Below, piece after piece: positions 51,923-60,234 of a stretch of 64,000 nucleotides of DNA. Made by a program: the position numbers and the translations under genes. Each line of letters opens with the position of its first letter. The stretch's first letter is position 1. Source of the stretch: Lacticaseibacillus kribbianus (GTDB lineage: Bacteria; Bacillota; Bacilli; Lactobacillales; Lactobacillaceae); the NCBI RefSeq assembly GCF_020180945.1, contig NZ_JAIPUL010000001.1, forward strand, positions 620,001 to 684,000. The letters are read 5' to 3'. The notes beneath the pieces were generated by a model, which searched no databases, was not told the DNA's origin, and was given only the letters and a program-made list of their open reading frames with translations.

Positions 51923-53281
51923 ATGTCTGAAACGCCCGCACAACCCGAGCTTGCCCGCAGCCTGAAGAGTCGGCACATTCAACTGATCGCCATCGGTGGC
52001 ACCATCGGCACCGGCCTGTTCCTCGGCGCCGGGCAGTCGATTCACCAGGCGGGGCCCTCGATCCTGCTGGCCTACCTGCTGGCCGGGGGCATGTGCTTCT
52101 TCCTGATGCGGGCGATGGGGGAGCTTCTGCTGTCGGACCTGTCACAGCACAGCTTCGTCGACTTCATCGGCCGCTACATGGGCCAAGGTGCCGCGTTTGT
52201 CACCGGGTGGACCTACTGGGTGTGCTGGCTGGCCATCGCGATGGCCGAGGTGACGGCCGTCGGGATGTACATCCGCTACTGGCTGCCGCAGCTACCGCAG
52301 TGGGTGCCCGGGCTGATCGCGCTACTTCTTTTGGTGCTGCTCAACCTGATCTCCGTCGGGCTGTTCGGGGAGGCGGAGTTCTGGTTCGCGTTGATCAAGG
52401 TGGCCGCCATCGTCGCGCTGATTGTCGTCGGCGCGTGGATGATCATCGTGCACTACCGCACGACCAGCGGCACCGCCGGGCTTTCAAACCTGGTCAGCCA
52501 CGGGGGCTTTTTCCCCAAGGGGGCCGGGGGCTTCCTGGCGTCCCTGCAGATGGTGACCTTCAGCTTCGCCGGGGTTGAGATGGTGGGGCTGACGGCCAGC
52601 GAAACCGCCGACCCGAAAAAGGTCATCCCCGAGGCGATCAACGAGCTACCGCTGCGCATCATTCTCTTCTACATCGGCGCGCTGTTCGTGATCATGTGCA
52701 TCTACCCGTGGTCCGCGGTCAGCCCGGACACCAGCCCCTTCGTGCAGGTGTTCGACAACGTCGGGGTGCGCGCGGCCGCCGACATCATCAACTTCGTCGT
52801 GCTCACCGCGGCCGCCTCGGCCTGCAACTCCAGCCTGTTTTCCACCGGGCGGATGCTGTTCTCCCTGACCTTGGGCAGCGACAACCGCTTCCTGCGTCGC
52901 TTCGGCCGGCTGTCGCGCCGCCAGGTTCCGGCCAACGCGATCCTCGCGTCGAGCCTCATCATCGCGCTGGCGGTGGTGCTGAACCTCCTGCTGCCGGGCG
53001 CGGTGTTCAAGCTGATCTCAAGCGTCGCCACGACCAGCTTCCTGTTCGTCTGGGGGATGATCATCCTGGCCCACATGAAGTACCGGCGTCAAAATCCGAC
53101 GGCCGACACGTTCAGGGCCCCGTGGTTCCCGGTTGGCGACTACCTGGCGCTGGCCTTCCTGGCCGTGACCGGGGTGGTGATGCTGGCCCGCGCGGACACG
53201 GCGCTGCCAGCCATTCTGGCCATCGTCTGGCTGCTGGCCGTCGGCGCCGGGTACCGGCTGACGCGCCGACGCGCCCGCTGA
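51923..53281 (+). CDS. APC-superfamily amino-acid permease
   Basis: A 452-residue transporter with about 12 membrane segments. The first helix carries IGGTIGTGLFLGAGQSI, the substrate-backbone site of the AAT subfamily; FSFAGVEMVGLTASETADPKKVIPEAI is the conserved loop after helix 6. It resembles GABA/lysine/aromatic permeases (CycA/RocE-like), but the substrate cannot be told. The start is at 51923 after GGAGGAG; 35 extra codons upstream cover the promoter. Confidence 0.93.
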   Translation: MSETPAQPELARSLKSRHIQLIAIGGTIGTGLFLGAGQSIHQAGPSILLAYLLAGGMCFFLMRAMGELLLSDLSQHSFVDFIGRYMGQGAAFVTGWTYWVCWLAIAMAEVTAVGMYIRYWLPQLPQWVPGLIALLLLVLLNLISVGLFGEAEFWFALIKVAAIVALIVVGAWMIIVHYRTTSGTAGLSNLVSHGGFFPKGAGGFLASLQMVTFSFAGVEMVGLTASETADPKKVIPEAINELPLRIILFYIGALFVIMCIYPWSAVSPDTSPFVQVFDNVGVRAAADIINFVVLTAAASACNSSLFSTGRMLFSLTLGSDNRFLRRFGRLSRRQVPANAILASSLIIALAVVLNLLLPGAVFKLISSVATTSFLFVWGMIILAHMKYRRQNPTADTFRAPWFPVGDYLALAFLAVTGVVMLARADTALPAILAIVWLLAVGAGYRLTRRRAR

Positions 53282-53352
53282 CGGTGTCGCAGGGCAGCGG
53301 CGTACGTGGCGCACGGCATTAACGTGCCGCGCCGGTCATCACGACCAAAAAG

Positions 53353-53392
53353 ATAGGCGCCAGCCCTCTCGCGTGAGAGGACTGGCGCCTAT
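53353..53392. terminator. Bidirectional terminator between permease and kinase genes
   Basis: ATAGGCGCCAG/CTGGCGCCTAT with an inner CTCTC-gcgt-GAGAG stem. It has A-rich and T-rich flanks and serves the two convergent genes. Confidence 0.85.
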
Positions 53393-53406
53393 TTGCGTCC
53401 TGTGGG

Positions 53407-54882
53407 TTACTTGGTGTGCGTGATCGGCGCCTGCTTGGGCGCGGTTTCCTCGTCGGGGAGGGTGACGGTGAAGGTGGTGCCGACGTTGGGCTTGGAGGCC
53501 ACGTCGATGGTGCCGCCGTGCAGCGTCACCAGTTGGTGCACGATCGCCAGACCGAGGCCGGACTCGCCGTACTTGGTGTTCTTGCGCGATGGATCGGCCT
53601 TGTAGTAGCGCTCCCAGATGTTTTTGAGCTGGTCTTCGCTCATGCCGATGCCCGTGTCCGCCACGGCGAACTCGGTCTGGTGGTAGCCGGCCTTGGCGCT
53701 CAGCGTGATGGTGCCGTTTTGGGTGAACTGGATCGCGTTTTGCGCGATGTTGAACATCACCTGCACGAAGCGGTCGTGATCGGCGTACACCGGCACGTCC
53801 GCCGCCGATTCGAGCACCAGCTTGTCGCCGGCGGCCGCGGCCTTTTGGCTCAGCTGCGAGACGATGTCCTGCAGCGCCTCGGTCGCGTTGAAGGTCTGCT
53901 TCTTGAGCAGAATCTGGTTGGTGCGAATCTTCTCGTAGTCGAGGTTCTCGTTGACCAGGCGGATCAGGCGCTTGGTTTCGTTGCGCATCAGCGTGATCGA
54001 CTGGCCCTTGCTCTCCTCGGGAATCGCGTCGTAGGCCAGGCCCTCGAGCAGGCCGTTGATGGTTGTCAGCGGCGTGCGCATCTCGTGGGCCGCGTCGGCC
54101 ATGAACTGGCGCCGTCGCTCCTCCTGGCGGTGAATCTCGGCCTGGCTGTCGCGCAGGGACTGAACCATGTCCTGGAAGTCGTTGGCGAGGTCGGCCACCT
54201 CGTCGTGGCTCTTGGAACGCAGGTTCAGGTCCACGTCGTAGTCGCCCTCCGCGACCTGGTGGGTGACCTGGCGCAGGCGGTTGATGCGGCCGACCTGGTA
54301 GCGCGCCACGAAGTAGGAGACGACCACCGCCACCAGCGCGGACAGCAGGAAGGCGATGAACAGGTTGTACTCGGTCTTGCGAATCGAGCTTTGGATGTTG
54401 TCGACCGGCGCGTAGGCGGCGACGACGAACAGCAACTTGTTGCTGAGGAAAACGGGCCGGTAGTAGATAGTCATGCTCTGCTGCTTGCCGTTGCGTGGGT
54501 CGGTGGTCAGCTCGGGAAGGGCGACCGAGGTGCCTTCCTTGAGCTTCGCCCAGGTTTTGGCCTCGATGCTGACGGCGCTTTGGGCCTGCTGGTTGGGGTA
54601 GACCGCCGCGTTGTCGGCGTTGTAGATGATGAAGCGCACCCGCTGATTCTGCAGGATTTTCTCCGAGTTCTGGATGAAGGCGGCGTTGGGTTCAAAGGCG
54701 CTGCGGGCGACGTTGACCTGCAGGGCGTTATCGGCGAGCACGTCCGTGTACTCCTCGAGCTGATCGAAGCTGTTGGACCAGACGTTGGCGGTGGTGGAGC
54801 GGATGAACAGCACCGACACGATCGCCATCATGACGAAGATGACGCCGAAAATCGCCAGCATCTGCTGATAAAGCATCTTCAT
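53407..54882 (-). CDS. Sensor histidine kinase
   Basis: A 491-residue kinase. Membrane segments at about residues 7-27 and 174-194 flank a sensor of about 145 residues. HAMP (RYQVGRINRLRQVTHQVAEGDYDVDL) is followed by the H box FMADAAHEMRTPLTTI, the N box MFNIAQNAIQFT, and the G boxes VADTGIGMS and GESGLGLAIVHQL. It overlaps its regulator gene by 4 bp. The signal is unknown. The opposite strand is open for 500 codons because of the codon bias; that frame is a shadow. Confidence 0.94.
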   Translation of the reverse strand: MKMLYQQMLAIFGVIFVMMAIVSVLFIRSTTANVWSNSFDQLEEYTDVLADNALQVNVARSAFEPNAAFIQNSEKILQNQRVRFIIYNADNAAVYPNQQAQSAVSIEAKTWAKLKEGTSVALPELTTDPRNGKQQSMTIYYRPVFLSNKLLFVVAAYAPVDNIQSSIRKTEYNLFIAFLLSALVAVVVSYFVARYQVGRINRLRQVTHQVAEGDYDVDLNLRSKSHDEVADLANDFQDMVQSLRDSQAEIHRQEERRRQFMADAAHEMRTPLTTINGLLEGLAYDAIPEESKGQSITLMRNETKRLIRLVNENLDYEKIRTNQILLKKQTFNATEALQDIVSQLSQKAAAAGDKLVLESAADVPVYADHDRFVQVMFNIAQNAIQFTQNGTITLSAKAGYHQTEFAVADTGIGMSEDQLKNIWERYYKADPSRKNTKYGESGLGLAIVHQLVTLHGGTIDVASKPNVGTTFTVTLPDEETAPKQAPITHTK

Positions 54883-55607
54883 GCTTGCGTGTCCAGGGCG
54901 GAGTCATCGAACTTGTAGCCGACGCCCCACACGGTCTGAATGATCTGCGGGCCGACCTTCTCGATCTTCTGCCGCAGCTTCTTGATGTGGGCGTCCACGG
55001 TCCGCTCGTCGCCGTAGTACTCATAGTCCCACACCAGCTGCAGCAGCTGCTCGCGCGAGAAGACCTGCTTGGGATTTTTGGCCAGCGTGTGCAGCAGGTC
55101 GAACTCCTTGGGCGTCAGCCCCTCGATCAAAGACGAGTCGAGGTAGGCCTCGCGCGTCTTGGTGCTGAGCTTGAAGTGCGCGGTGACCACGTCGAAGTCG
55201 CCGCTCGGGGTGTCGCCCTCCGCCGCCGGGGCCACCTCGACCTCCGCGCGCCGGTGCAGCGCCTTGATGCGCGCGACCAGCGTGATGGGGGAGAAGGGCT
55301 TGGTGACGTAATCGTCGGCGCCGAGCTCAAGGCCGAGCACCTGGTCGCTTTCGGAGTCGCGCGCCGTCAGCATAATCAGCGGCACCGTCGCCGACAGCTT
55401 GCGAATCTCCTGGGCCACCTGCATCCCGTCCATCTTCGGCAGGTTCAGGTCCAAGGTGATGATGTCGAAGCTGTCCGGTGCGGCCTTGAACAGGGCCAGA
55501 CCCTCCTCGCCGTCGTACCCGTTGACGACCTCCCACTTCTCCTTCTTGAAAAACATGTCCATCATCTGAGCAACGCTTTCGTTGTCTTCAATCATCAGAA
55601 TTTTCAT
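54879..55607 (-). CDS. OmpR-family response regulator
   Basis: A 242-residue regulator. The receiver has Asp53 in TLDLNLPKMDG and KPFSPITLVARIKALHRR. The linker is Ala/Glu-rich (EVEVAPAAEGD). The winged helix is in GLTPKEFDLLHTLAKNPKQVFSREQLLQLVWDYEYYGDERTVDAHIKKLRQKI. It is the first gene of the pair, transcribed away from tmRNA. GAGGAGTAAG precedes the ATG; the promoter is not clear. Confidence 0.94.
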   Translation of the reverse strand: MKILMIEDNESVAQMMDMFFKKEKWEVVNGYDGEEGLALFKAAPDSFDIITLDLNLPKMDGMQVAQEIRKLSATVPLIMLTARDSESDQVLGLELGADDYVTKPFSPITLVARIKALHRRAEVEVAPAAEGDTPSGDFDVVTAHFKLSTKTREAYLDSSLIEGLTPKEFDLLHTLAKNPKQVFSREQLLQLVWDYEYYGDERTVDAHIKKLRQKIEKVGPQIIQTVWGVGYKFDDSALDTQA

Positions 55608-55735
55608 ATCTTACTCCTCAATTGTCTGCTGCCTGCGCCGTTTTCCGGGCGTTTCGGGACCGCGGCCGTGGCCACGTTGGCCGCGCTTTTTGCGGTTGGT
55701 TTCTTCATGTTTCAGATTAGCACGCCACCCACGCT

Positions 55736-55765
55736 TTGACAAACGATTCCAAGCCGTGCTACCAT
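55736..55765 (+). promoter_or_regulatory. Promoter of ssrA
   Basis: TTGACA (55736-55741), 18-bp spacer, TACCAT (55760-55765) extended by TGC. Transcription should begin about 10 nt before the mature 5' end. Confidence 0.8.
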
Positions 55766-55780
55766 ATAGGGTGCAATATC

Positions 55781-56142
55781 GGGGGTGTAATGGTCTCGAC
55801 ATTTGTTTTGGCACGTGTGGTGCACTCCGGAGTCCGGCTCCGTCATCAACGGACACAGTTAATTTAACTGCAAACAACGAAAACTCTTACGCTCTGGCTG
55901 CTTAATCGCGTCTTAGCGTGATCCTCCCGTTGTCGCTCAAGCGGCGGATCTGGGTCTCAAATTAATTGGGCTACGGTCGCTGTTCCCGTCTGCATCAGCG
56001 ACAAGAGATTATCAGACTAGCGCTTGCGGGTTAGCCCTGTGATCTGGCGCGCCGCCTGCGCGAACTTCAAATAAGCTCACTATGAGTGTAGAGCTGCACG
56101 TCGCGGGGCTGATGGACAGGAGTTCGATTCTCCTCACCTCCA
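55781..56142 (+). ncRNA. ssrA: Transfer-messenger RNA (tmRNA)
   Basis: The 5' end GGGGGTGTAATGGTCTCGAC pairs with the 3' end CACCTCC, and CCA is encoded (56140-56142). The 3' tRNA-like part has the T arm GGAGTTCGATTCTCC. The reading frame after AGTTAATTTAACT encodes ANNENSYALAA and a TAA stop (55871-55906). It rescues stalled ribosomes and tags the nascent protein for proteolysis. Pseudoknot arms are visible after the stop. The 5' and 3' ends are inferred from pairing. Confidence 0.97.
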
Positions 56143-56153
56143 TTGGAGATCTA

Positions 56154-56179
56154 GAATGCCGGTATACCGGCATTTTTTT
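56154..56179 (+). terminator. Terminator of ssrA
   Basis: AATGCCGGTATACCGGCATT is a perfect palindrome followed by TTTTT. Confidence 0.92.
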
Positions 56180-56437
56180 GTGCCTTTAGTTTCAAGAATT
56201 AACGCTGATTTACTATGTCGGGTAACATTTTGGTAACATCAAAAAATTGCTGGGCAGGCGGTGACCGCGGCCGGCGATGTAAGACCGCGTGCCTGTGCCC
56301 TATTATGGTCTCACGAATCCGTGAAGCGGCCGCGATTGAAATGTGAAGAATTATCATCACACGGCTGGGCGTCCGCCTGCGGACCGATGCTGGCCGCAGG
56401 CGTTAGTGCGATAATGAGTCAAAGTGGAGGTGGGCTT
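56180..56437. other. Gene-free spacer downstream of tmRNA
   Basis: The first 80 bp are AT-rich (including two copies of GGTAACAT at 56220-56240) and unlike the flanks. The rest is GC-rich with a hairpin CGCCTGCGG/CCGCAGGCG at 56374-56402, followed by a TGCGATAAT extended -10 (56407-56415) for the next gene. tmRNA 3' ends are frequent integration sites, but no integrase or repeated att core is seen. Confidence 0.5.
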
Positions 56438-56782
56438 ATGGGGGACCTGTTGGGGATGCTGCTGGAGTTTCTGCTCGAGCCGGTGATCGAGTACCTGTTT
56501 GCGCCGAGTTACGCGCCGAACCGGCCGCGGCGCAACCGGGTGCGCTTCGGCATCGCCGGGGTCGTCAACCTCGTCGGCGTCGGGTTCAGCGGCTGGCTGC
56601 TCTTTGCCACGCTGCGGGGGCGCCTGGAGTGGGGGCTGGTGTTGGTTGCACTGCTGCTGCTCGCGCTGTTCGTGGGTCTTTTGGTGCGGCTCGCCGTGAC
56701 GCTGGTACGCGGGCGCCGCGCCGCGGCCAAGGCCAAGCCGCAGCGGCCCGCGGCCGACGGGTACCGCGAAGATCACCTGTAA
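56438..56782 (+). CDS. Small membrane protein, unknown function
   Basis: A 114-residue protein. It has an amphipathic/hydrophobic N-terminus (MGDLLGMLLEFLLEPVIEYLF), a basic stretch PNRPRRNRVRF, two membrane segments (GIAGVVNLVGVGFSGWLLFATL and WGLVLVALLLLALFVGLLVRLAVTLV) and a basic tail. The ATG at 56438 follows GGAGGTG; a longer frame from 56261 covers promoter and hairpin. No family recognised. Confidence 0.7.
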   Translation: MGDLLGMLLEFLLEPVIEYLFAPSYAPNRPRRNRVRFGIAGVVNLVGVGFSGWLLFATLRGRLEWGLVLVALLLLALFVGLLVRLAVTLVRGRRAAAKAKPQRPAADGYREDHL

Positions 56783-56858
56783 ATCGTAAACATTTTGGAA
56801 CACGTGTCTAGCTTTCGTGGTACAATTAGGGCAACATTTTGGTACGGGGGTCTTGCCC

Positions 56859-57293
56859 ATGGAAAAGTATTACATTGTTGATAGTTCCATTCTGCCCGAG
56901 GTGGTCGATAAGGTGATCAAGGCGCGCAACCTGATCGAAAACGGCCAGGTGCGCCAGGTCTCCGAGGCGGTCAAGATGGTGGGCATCAGCCGCGGCACGT
57001 ACTACAAGTACAAGGACTATGTCTTCATGCCGGACGCCGGACTCACCCAGCGCAAGGCCGTGATCTCGCTGATGCTGCACCACGACCGCGGCATCCTGTC
57101 GGAGGTGCTGAACACGATGTCGGCGGCCGATGCCAGCATCGTGACGATCAACCAGAACATCCCGATTCACGACTGGGCCAGCGTGGTGATCTCCTTTGAC
57201 ATCTCCAACCTCAAGGGCACGGTCGACGACCTGATGGCGTCGTTGAAGCGCTCCCGCGGGGTGACCGACGTGACGCTGATCTCCGTCGAGTAG
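56859..57293 (+). CDS. ACT domain-containing protein (UPF0735, PheB-like)
   Basis: A 144-residue protein starting MEKYYIVDSSILPEVVDKVI. An N-terminal helix-turn-helix-like segment (QVSEAVKMVGISRGTYYKYKDYVF) is followed by a C-terminal ACT domain (KAVISLMLHHDRGILSEVLNTMSAADASIVTINQNIP). The family (PheB/YxiB-type) is thought to sense an amino acid, but the role is unproven. The ATG start gives the family length; the promoter TGGTACAAT is at 56818-56826. Confidence 0.9.
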   Translation: MEKYYIVDSSILPEVVDKVIKARNLIENGQVRQVSEAVKMVGISRGTYYKYKDYVFMPDAGLTQRKAVISLMLHHDRGILSEVLNTMSAADASIVTINQNIPIHDWASVVISFDISNLKGTVDDLMASLKRSRGVTDVTLISVE

Positions 57294-57323
57294 GCACGAC
57301 GCGAACCACGAATTGAAGCACGC

Positions 57324-57352
57324 AAGGGCTGGGACTCACCCGGCCCTTTTTT
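57324..57352 (+). terminator. Terminator after the ACT-domain gene
   Basis: AAGGGCTGGG-actca-CCCGGCCCTT followed by TTTT. Confidence 0.9.
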
Positions 57353-57369
57353 GCTGCCCAAAACCGGTC

Positions 57370-58671
57370 TCAGTCGTAGGCGTTGCCGCCGTTGTGGCCG
57401 CCGACCAGCCCGGCACGCGAGATGGCGGTGGCGCCCTGCAGCAGACTGGTGGCGTAGACCAGCCGGGTGAAGCCGAAGCGGGTTCTGATGGCGTCCAGCG
57501 CGCGGTTGAGGTCGCTTCGGTGCAGCTGGGTGCGCACCGGCTCCAGCAGGTTGAGCTGTTCGCCGCAGTCGGGGCTCAGGTGGCCGGTGCTGACGGCCAC
57601 GTTGCGCACGACCTGACCGTCCCAGGCGCTGCGAAACAGGCGCACCAGGGCGGCGCTGAGCTCTGCGTCCTGGTTGGTCGGGGGAATCGTCGCGCTGTGG
57701 CTGAAGCCGGTGCGTTTCTCCTCCTCGCTGGCGGCGTAGGAGAAGCCGATGCTCAGGCTGACGCGCCCGGCCTTTTGGTGGTGATGGCGCAGCCGGGCCG
57801 CGACCTGCTGGCCAATCTCGGTGACCACCCGCTCGATTTCGGCCTGCGTCGCGTAGTCGCGCGGCAGGACCTGCGAGTTGCCGATGCTCGGGGACTTGAC
57901 CCGGTGCCGCCGAGACAAGACGGTGCGGTCGATGCCCCAGGCCAGGGCGTACAGCTGCGTGCCGATGACGCCGAACTCCGCCTTCAGCGCGGCTTGATCG
58001 AGGTGGGCGAGATCGTACACGCTGGTCACACCGAGGCGATTCAGGCGCCTGGCGATGCGCGCCCCGATGCTCCAGATGCTGTCCAGCTCGGTGATCGGCC
58101 AGATGCGCGCGGCAAAGGTGGCGTAGCTGAGCGTGCCGATGAGGTCGGGCGTGTGCTTGGCAAAAAGGTCCAGGGCAAGCTTGGCCTGAAGCGGGTTCTC
58201 GCCGATGCCGATGGTGACGTACAGGCCCAACTCGCGGTGCACCGTGTCTTGGATGCGGCGGGCGACGGCGTAGGGCGAGCTGCCGAAGAGGCGCCAGGAG
58301 CGGGTGACGTCGAGCACCGACTCGTCAATCGAGTAGGGCCAGCAGTCCCCGCCGGCGGTGAAGCGCTGAAAAATCGCGTTGATGGCGAGGTTGCGCTTGA
58401 TGTACAGGTTCATGCGCGGCGGCACGACAATCAGCCGCGGGTCCTGGGGCAGGTCGCGCTGGCGGCTGACGTTGGCCTGCAGACCGTAGCGCTTCTTGGC
58501 GGTCGGCGAGGTCGCCAGAATCAGGCCGCCGTTGGTGTTTTCCTGCTCGGACATCACCACGAGCGGCGTCTTGAGCGGGTTCAGGTGCCGCGCGACGCAC
58601 TCCACGGAGGCGTAAAAGGACTTGTTATCGATCAGGAACACCACGCGGTGGGCTTCAGCTGCGTACGTCAT
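57370..58671 (-). CDS. Y-family DNA polymerase (UmuC/UvrX/YqjW type)
   Basis: A 433-residue lesion-bypass polymerase. The palm motifs are FLIDNKSFYASVE (first Asp, with the steric-gate region YASVE) and SIDESVLDV (catalytic Asp-Glu). The helix-hairpin-helix is IWSIGARIARRLNRLGVTSVYDLA, and the C-terminal little-finger domain is present. It resembles the plasmid/phage-linked UvrX/YqjW group rather than DinB. A LexA box overlaps its promoter, so it is an SOS gene. The start ATG has GAGGTGATTCC upstream. Confidence 0.93.
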   Translation of the reverse strand: MTYAAEAHRVVFLIDNKSFYASVECVARHLNPLKTPLVVMSEQENTNGGLILATSPTAKKRYGLQANVSRQRDLPQDPRLIVVPPRMNLYIKRNLAINAIFQRFTAGGDCWPYSIDESVLDVTRSWRLFGSSPYAVARRIQDTVHRELGLYVTIGIGENPLQAKLALDLFAKHTPDLIGTLSYATFAARIWPITELDSIWSIGARIARRLNRLGVTSVYDLAHLDQAALKAEFGVIGTQLYALAWGIDRTVLSRRHRVKSPSIGNSQVLPRDYATQAEIERVVTEIGQQVAARLRHHHQKAGRVSLSIGFSYAASEEEKRTGFSHSATIPPTNQDAELSAALVRLFRSAWDGQVVRNVAVSTGHLSPDCGEQLNLLEPVRTQLHRSDLNRALDAIRTRFGFTRLVYATSLLQGATAISRAGLVGGHNGGNAYD

Positions 58672-58688
58672 GGAATCACCTCACGCTC

Positions 58689-58718
58689 ATTATACAAACG
58701 TATGTTCGTAAAACGCAA
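58689..58718 (-). promoter_or_regulatory. LexA (DinR) box and promoter of the Y-family polymerase gene
   Basis: In the minus direction TTGCGT (58718-58713), 18-bp spacer, TATAAT (58694-58689). The spacer holds CGAACATACGTTTG (58708-58695), which fits the Gram-positive LexA consensus CGAACRNRYGTTYG at every position. LexA would block RNA polymerase directly. Confidence 0.93.
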
Positions 58719-58763
58719 GGTGGGAAGCCGCGGTGTCATGATCGGGCTGTGGCGCGCGGCAGC

Positions 58764-58794
58764 AAAAAAGGACGGGTCCATTGGACGCGTCCTT
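58764..58794 (-). terminator. Terminator of the permease/ATPase-like operon
   Basis: In the minus direction AAGGACG-C-GTCC-aat-GGAC-C-CGTCCTT is followed by TTTT. Confidence 0.9.
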
Positions 58795-58835
58795 GAGATT
58801 GGCGAGGCTCATCGATGTGGTGCCGTTGGCTGCGC

Positions 58836-59411
58836 TCAGTGCGAGTCGGCGGTCAGCGGCGCGAGGTCTGGCGCCGTCCACCAGCTCGTGCCGGGGTGGG
58901 CCGCCACCAGGTTGGTGTCCGTGGTCAGCACCAGCAGGCTTGTGGCGGTGCGCCGCACGGCCGCCGTGGCACTATTCATGAAGTAGCGCTTCTCCTGAAG
59001 CGTCATGCTGGCGGGAAAATCGGTCATCAACAGGAAGCGGCGGCCGGCGAACAGGCCGCGGAAGAGCTGCAGGTACAGGCTTTGCGCCGGAGTCAGCGCG
59101 GCGGCCGGCTCGTCCAGCTGCATGAGATCGCGTTGGATGGCCTGCGGAATCAGGTCGGTCGGCTGGGTCTGCCCGTTGATCAGCAGGTTGGCGCGGACGC
59201 TGAGGTAGGGCACGATGCCGGTTTCGTGCTGGTCGACCATGCCAAGGGTTTTGATTGCGCCGCTTGCGACGAAGGCCTGGGTGTAGCTGCGGGCCGTGGT
59301 GGCCAGCGCGGCGGCGTCCTGGGCGTAGATGAAGTACAGGTCGGCCGGGGTGAAAAGCTGCTGCAGGCGGGCCTGGAAGGCCGTGGCAGCGTGGTTGTGA
59401 AAGATTGGCAT
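58836..59411 (-). CDS. Degenerate ABC-ATPase-like protein lacking Walker A
   Basis: A 191-residue protein. Parts line up with an ABC nucleotide-binding domain. GMVDQHETGIVPYLSVRANLLING matches the Q-loop and following VREN helix. LTPAQSLYLQLFRGLFAGRRFLLMTDFP matches the signature LSGGQ...ALARAL and Walker B LLLLDEP. VLTTDTN is near the switch. The Walker A site is replaced by YAQDAAALATT, and the Walker B Glu is Phe, so ATP binding and hydrolysis are unlikely. The gene lies 25 bp after a permease gene in the same operon. It may be a regulatory or structural subunit. The link is by pattern only, not by alignment search. Confidence 0.65.
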   Translation of the reverse strand: MPIFHNHAATAFQARLQQLFTPADLYFIYAQDAAALATTARSYTQAFVASGAIKTLGMVDQHETGIVPYLSVRANLLINGQTQPTDLIPQAIQRDLMQLDEPAAALTPAQSLYLQLFRGLFAGRRFLLMTDFPASMTLQEKRYFMNSATAAVRRTATSLLVLTTDTNLVAAHPGTSWWTAPDLAPLTADSH

Positions 59412-59436
59412 ATTGGGCCCTCCTTTTTGGGTGGAA

Positions 59437-60204
59437 TTAGGCGGCTTGACGCGGATGGCGCAGCCGGAAGCGCTGATGCGTCAGCTGGCAGAGCCAAGCC
59501 GCGGCCTGGCCGACGGTGGTTGCGCCGACCACGGCCGCGAGGGTCCAGACCTCGCCGCTCAGCGCAAGCGCCGGTTTGGGTCCGAGCGGCTGGTTCGGGG
59601 CCAGCAGGCCGGGGCCGCTGAAGGTGGTGACGTGCTGGTGCATCAGCTGATTGAGGTCGCGGGCGACCGTGCCGTCGGTCAGCGTGCCCTTGAGCTGGTC
59701 GTTGAAGGTGGTGCGGGTCAGGTGGCCGAGCCAGTCGGCGACGGTGGTGCCGAACAGCAGGCACAACAGCCAGATGCCGAGGAAGGCGGCTAGGGCGACA
59801 ATCAGGCCTTCAAGCAGGTACTGGCCGAGGATGGCGCCGGTGGGTTTGCCGACCAGCATGTAGGCCAGGCTCTCCTCGCGGCGCCGGTGGGCGAACACGA
59901 GCGCGAGCACGAAGCTGACCAGCGCGGTGCCGGCGATCAGGGCCGCCCAGGTCCAGAGGATGCGGACGTCCAGCTGGCCGTAAGTGGCCTTGACGCTGCT
60001 CACCAGCTGGCCGGCCTTGCTGACGGCGCTCGGGGTGAACTGCGCGAGCCGGTCGCTGAAGTTCTGGCGCATGCCAAGGCCCTGGGCGCGCACGGTGAGC
60101 GTCACAATGCTGGCGGCGCACAGCAGCAGCACAAAGCCGAACTCGGCCAGGTAGGCACGGCGGTGGTACCGCAGCGCCGCGAACGTGCGCGTGAGAAACT
60201 GCAT
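59437..60204 (-). CDS. FtsX-like ABC permease-type membrane protein
   Basis: A 255-residue protein with four hydrophobic segments: about 20-40, then after an external loop of some 45 residues (FSDRLAQFTPSAV...) about 87-107, 130-152, and a C-terminal one near 222-240. RRREESLAYMLVGKPTGAILGQYLLEGLIVALAAFLGIWLLC resembles the FtsX/MacB coupling loop. It is the first gene of the operon with the ATPase-like protein. The start follows AAGGAGGCGGTC. Substrate unknown. Confidence 0.75.
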   Translation of the reverse strand: MQFLTRTFAALRYHRRAYLAEFGFVLLLCAASIVTLTVRAQGLGMRQNFSDRLAQFTPSAVSKAGQLVSSVKATYGQLDVRILWTWAALIAGTALVSFVLALVFAHRRREESLAYMLVGKPTGAILGQYLLEGLIVALAAFLGIWLLCLLFGTTVADWLGHLTRTTFNDQLKGTLTDGTVARDLNQLMHQHVTTFSGPGLLAPNQPLGPKPALALSGEVWTLAAVVGATTVGQAAAWLCQLTHQRFRLRHPRQAA

Positions 60205-60234
60205 GTGACCGCCTCCTTGCCGTCATTCGAATTT

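Noticed and set aside
53416..54918. 500-codon plus-strand frame opposite the sensor kinase gene
   Set aside because: Same antisense effect; no promoter or ribosome site, and the kinase motifs are on the minus strand.
55604..55708. 34-codon minus-strand frame (MKKPTAKSAANVATAA...) ending in an ATGA overlap with the response regulator start
   Set aside because: The overlap is suggestive of a leader peptide, but no Shine-Dalgarno sequence precedes its ATG, and the regulator has its own GAGGAG site.
56100..56260. Prophage or island attachment site at the 3' end of tmRNA
   Set aside because: The AT-rich 80 bp after the terminator is suspicious, but no integrase gene and no second copy of the tmRNA 3' end are in the window.
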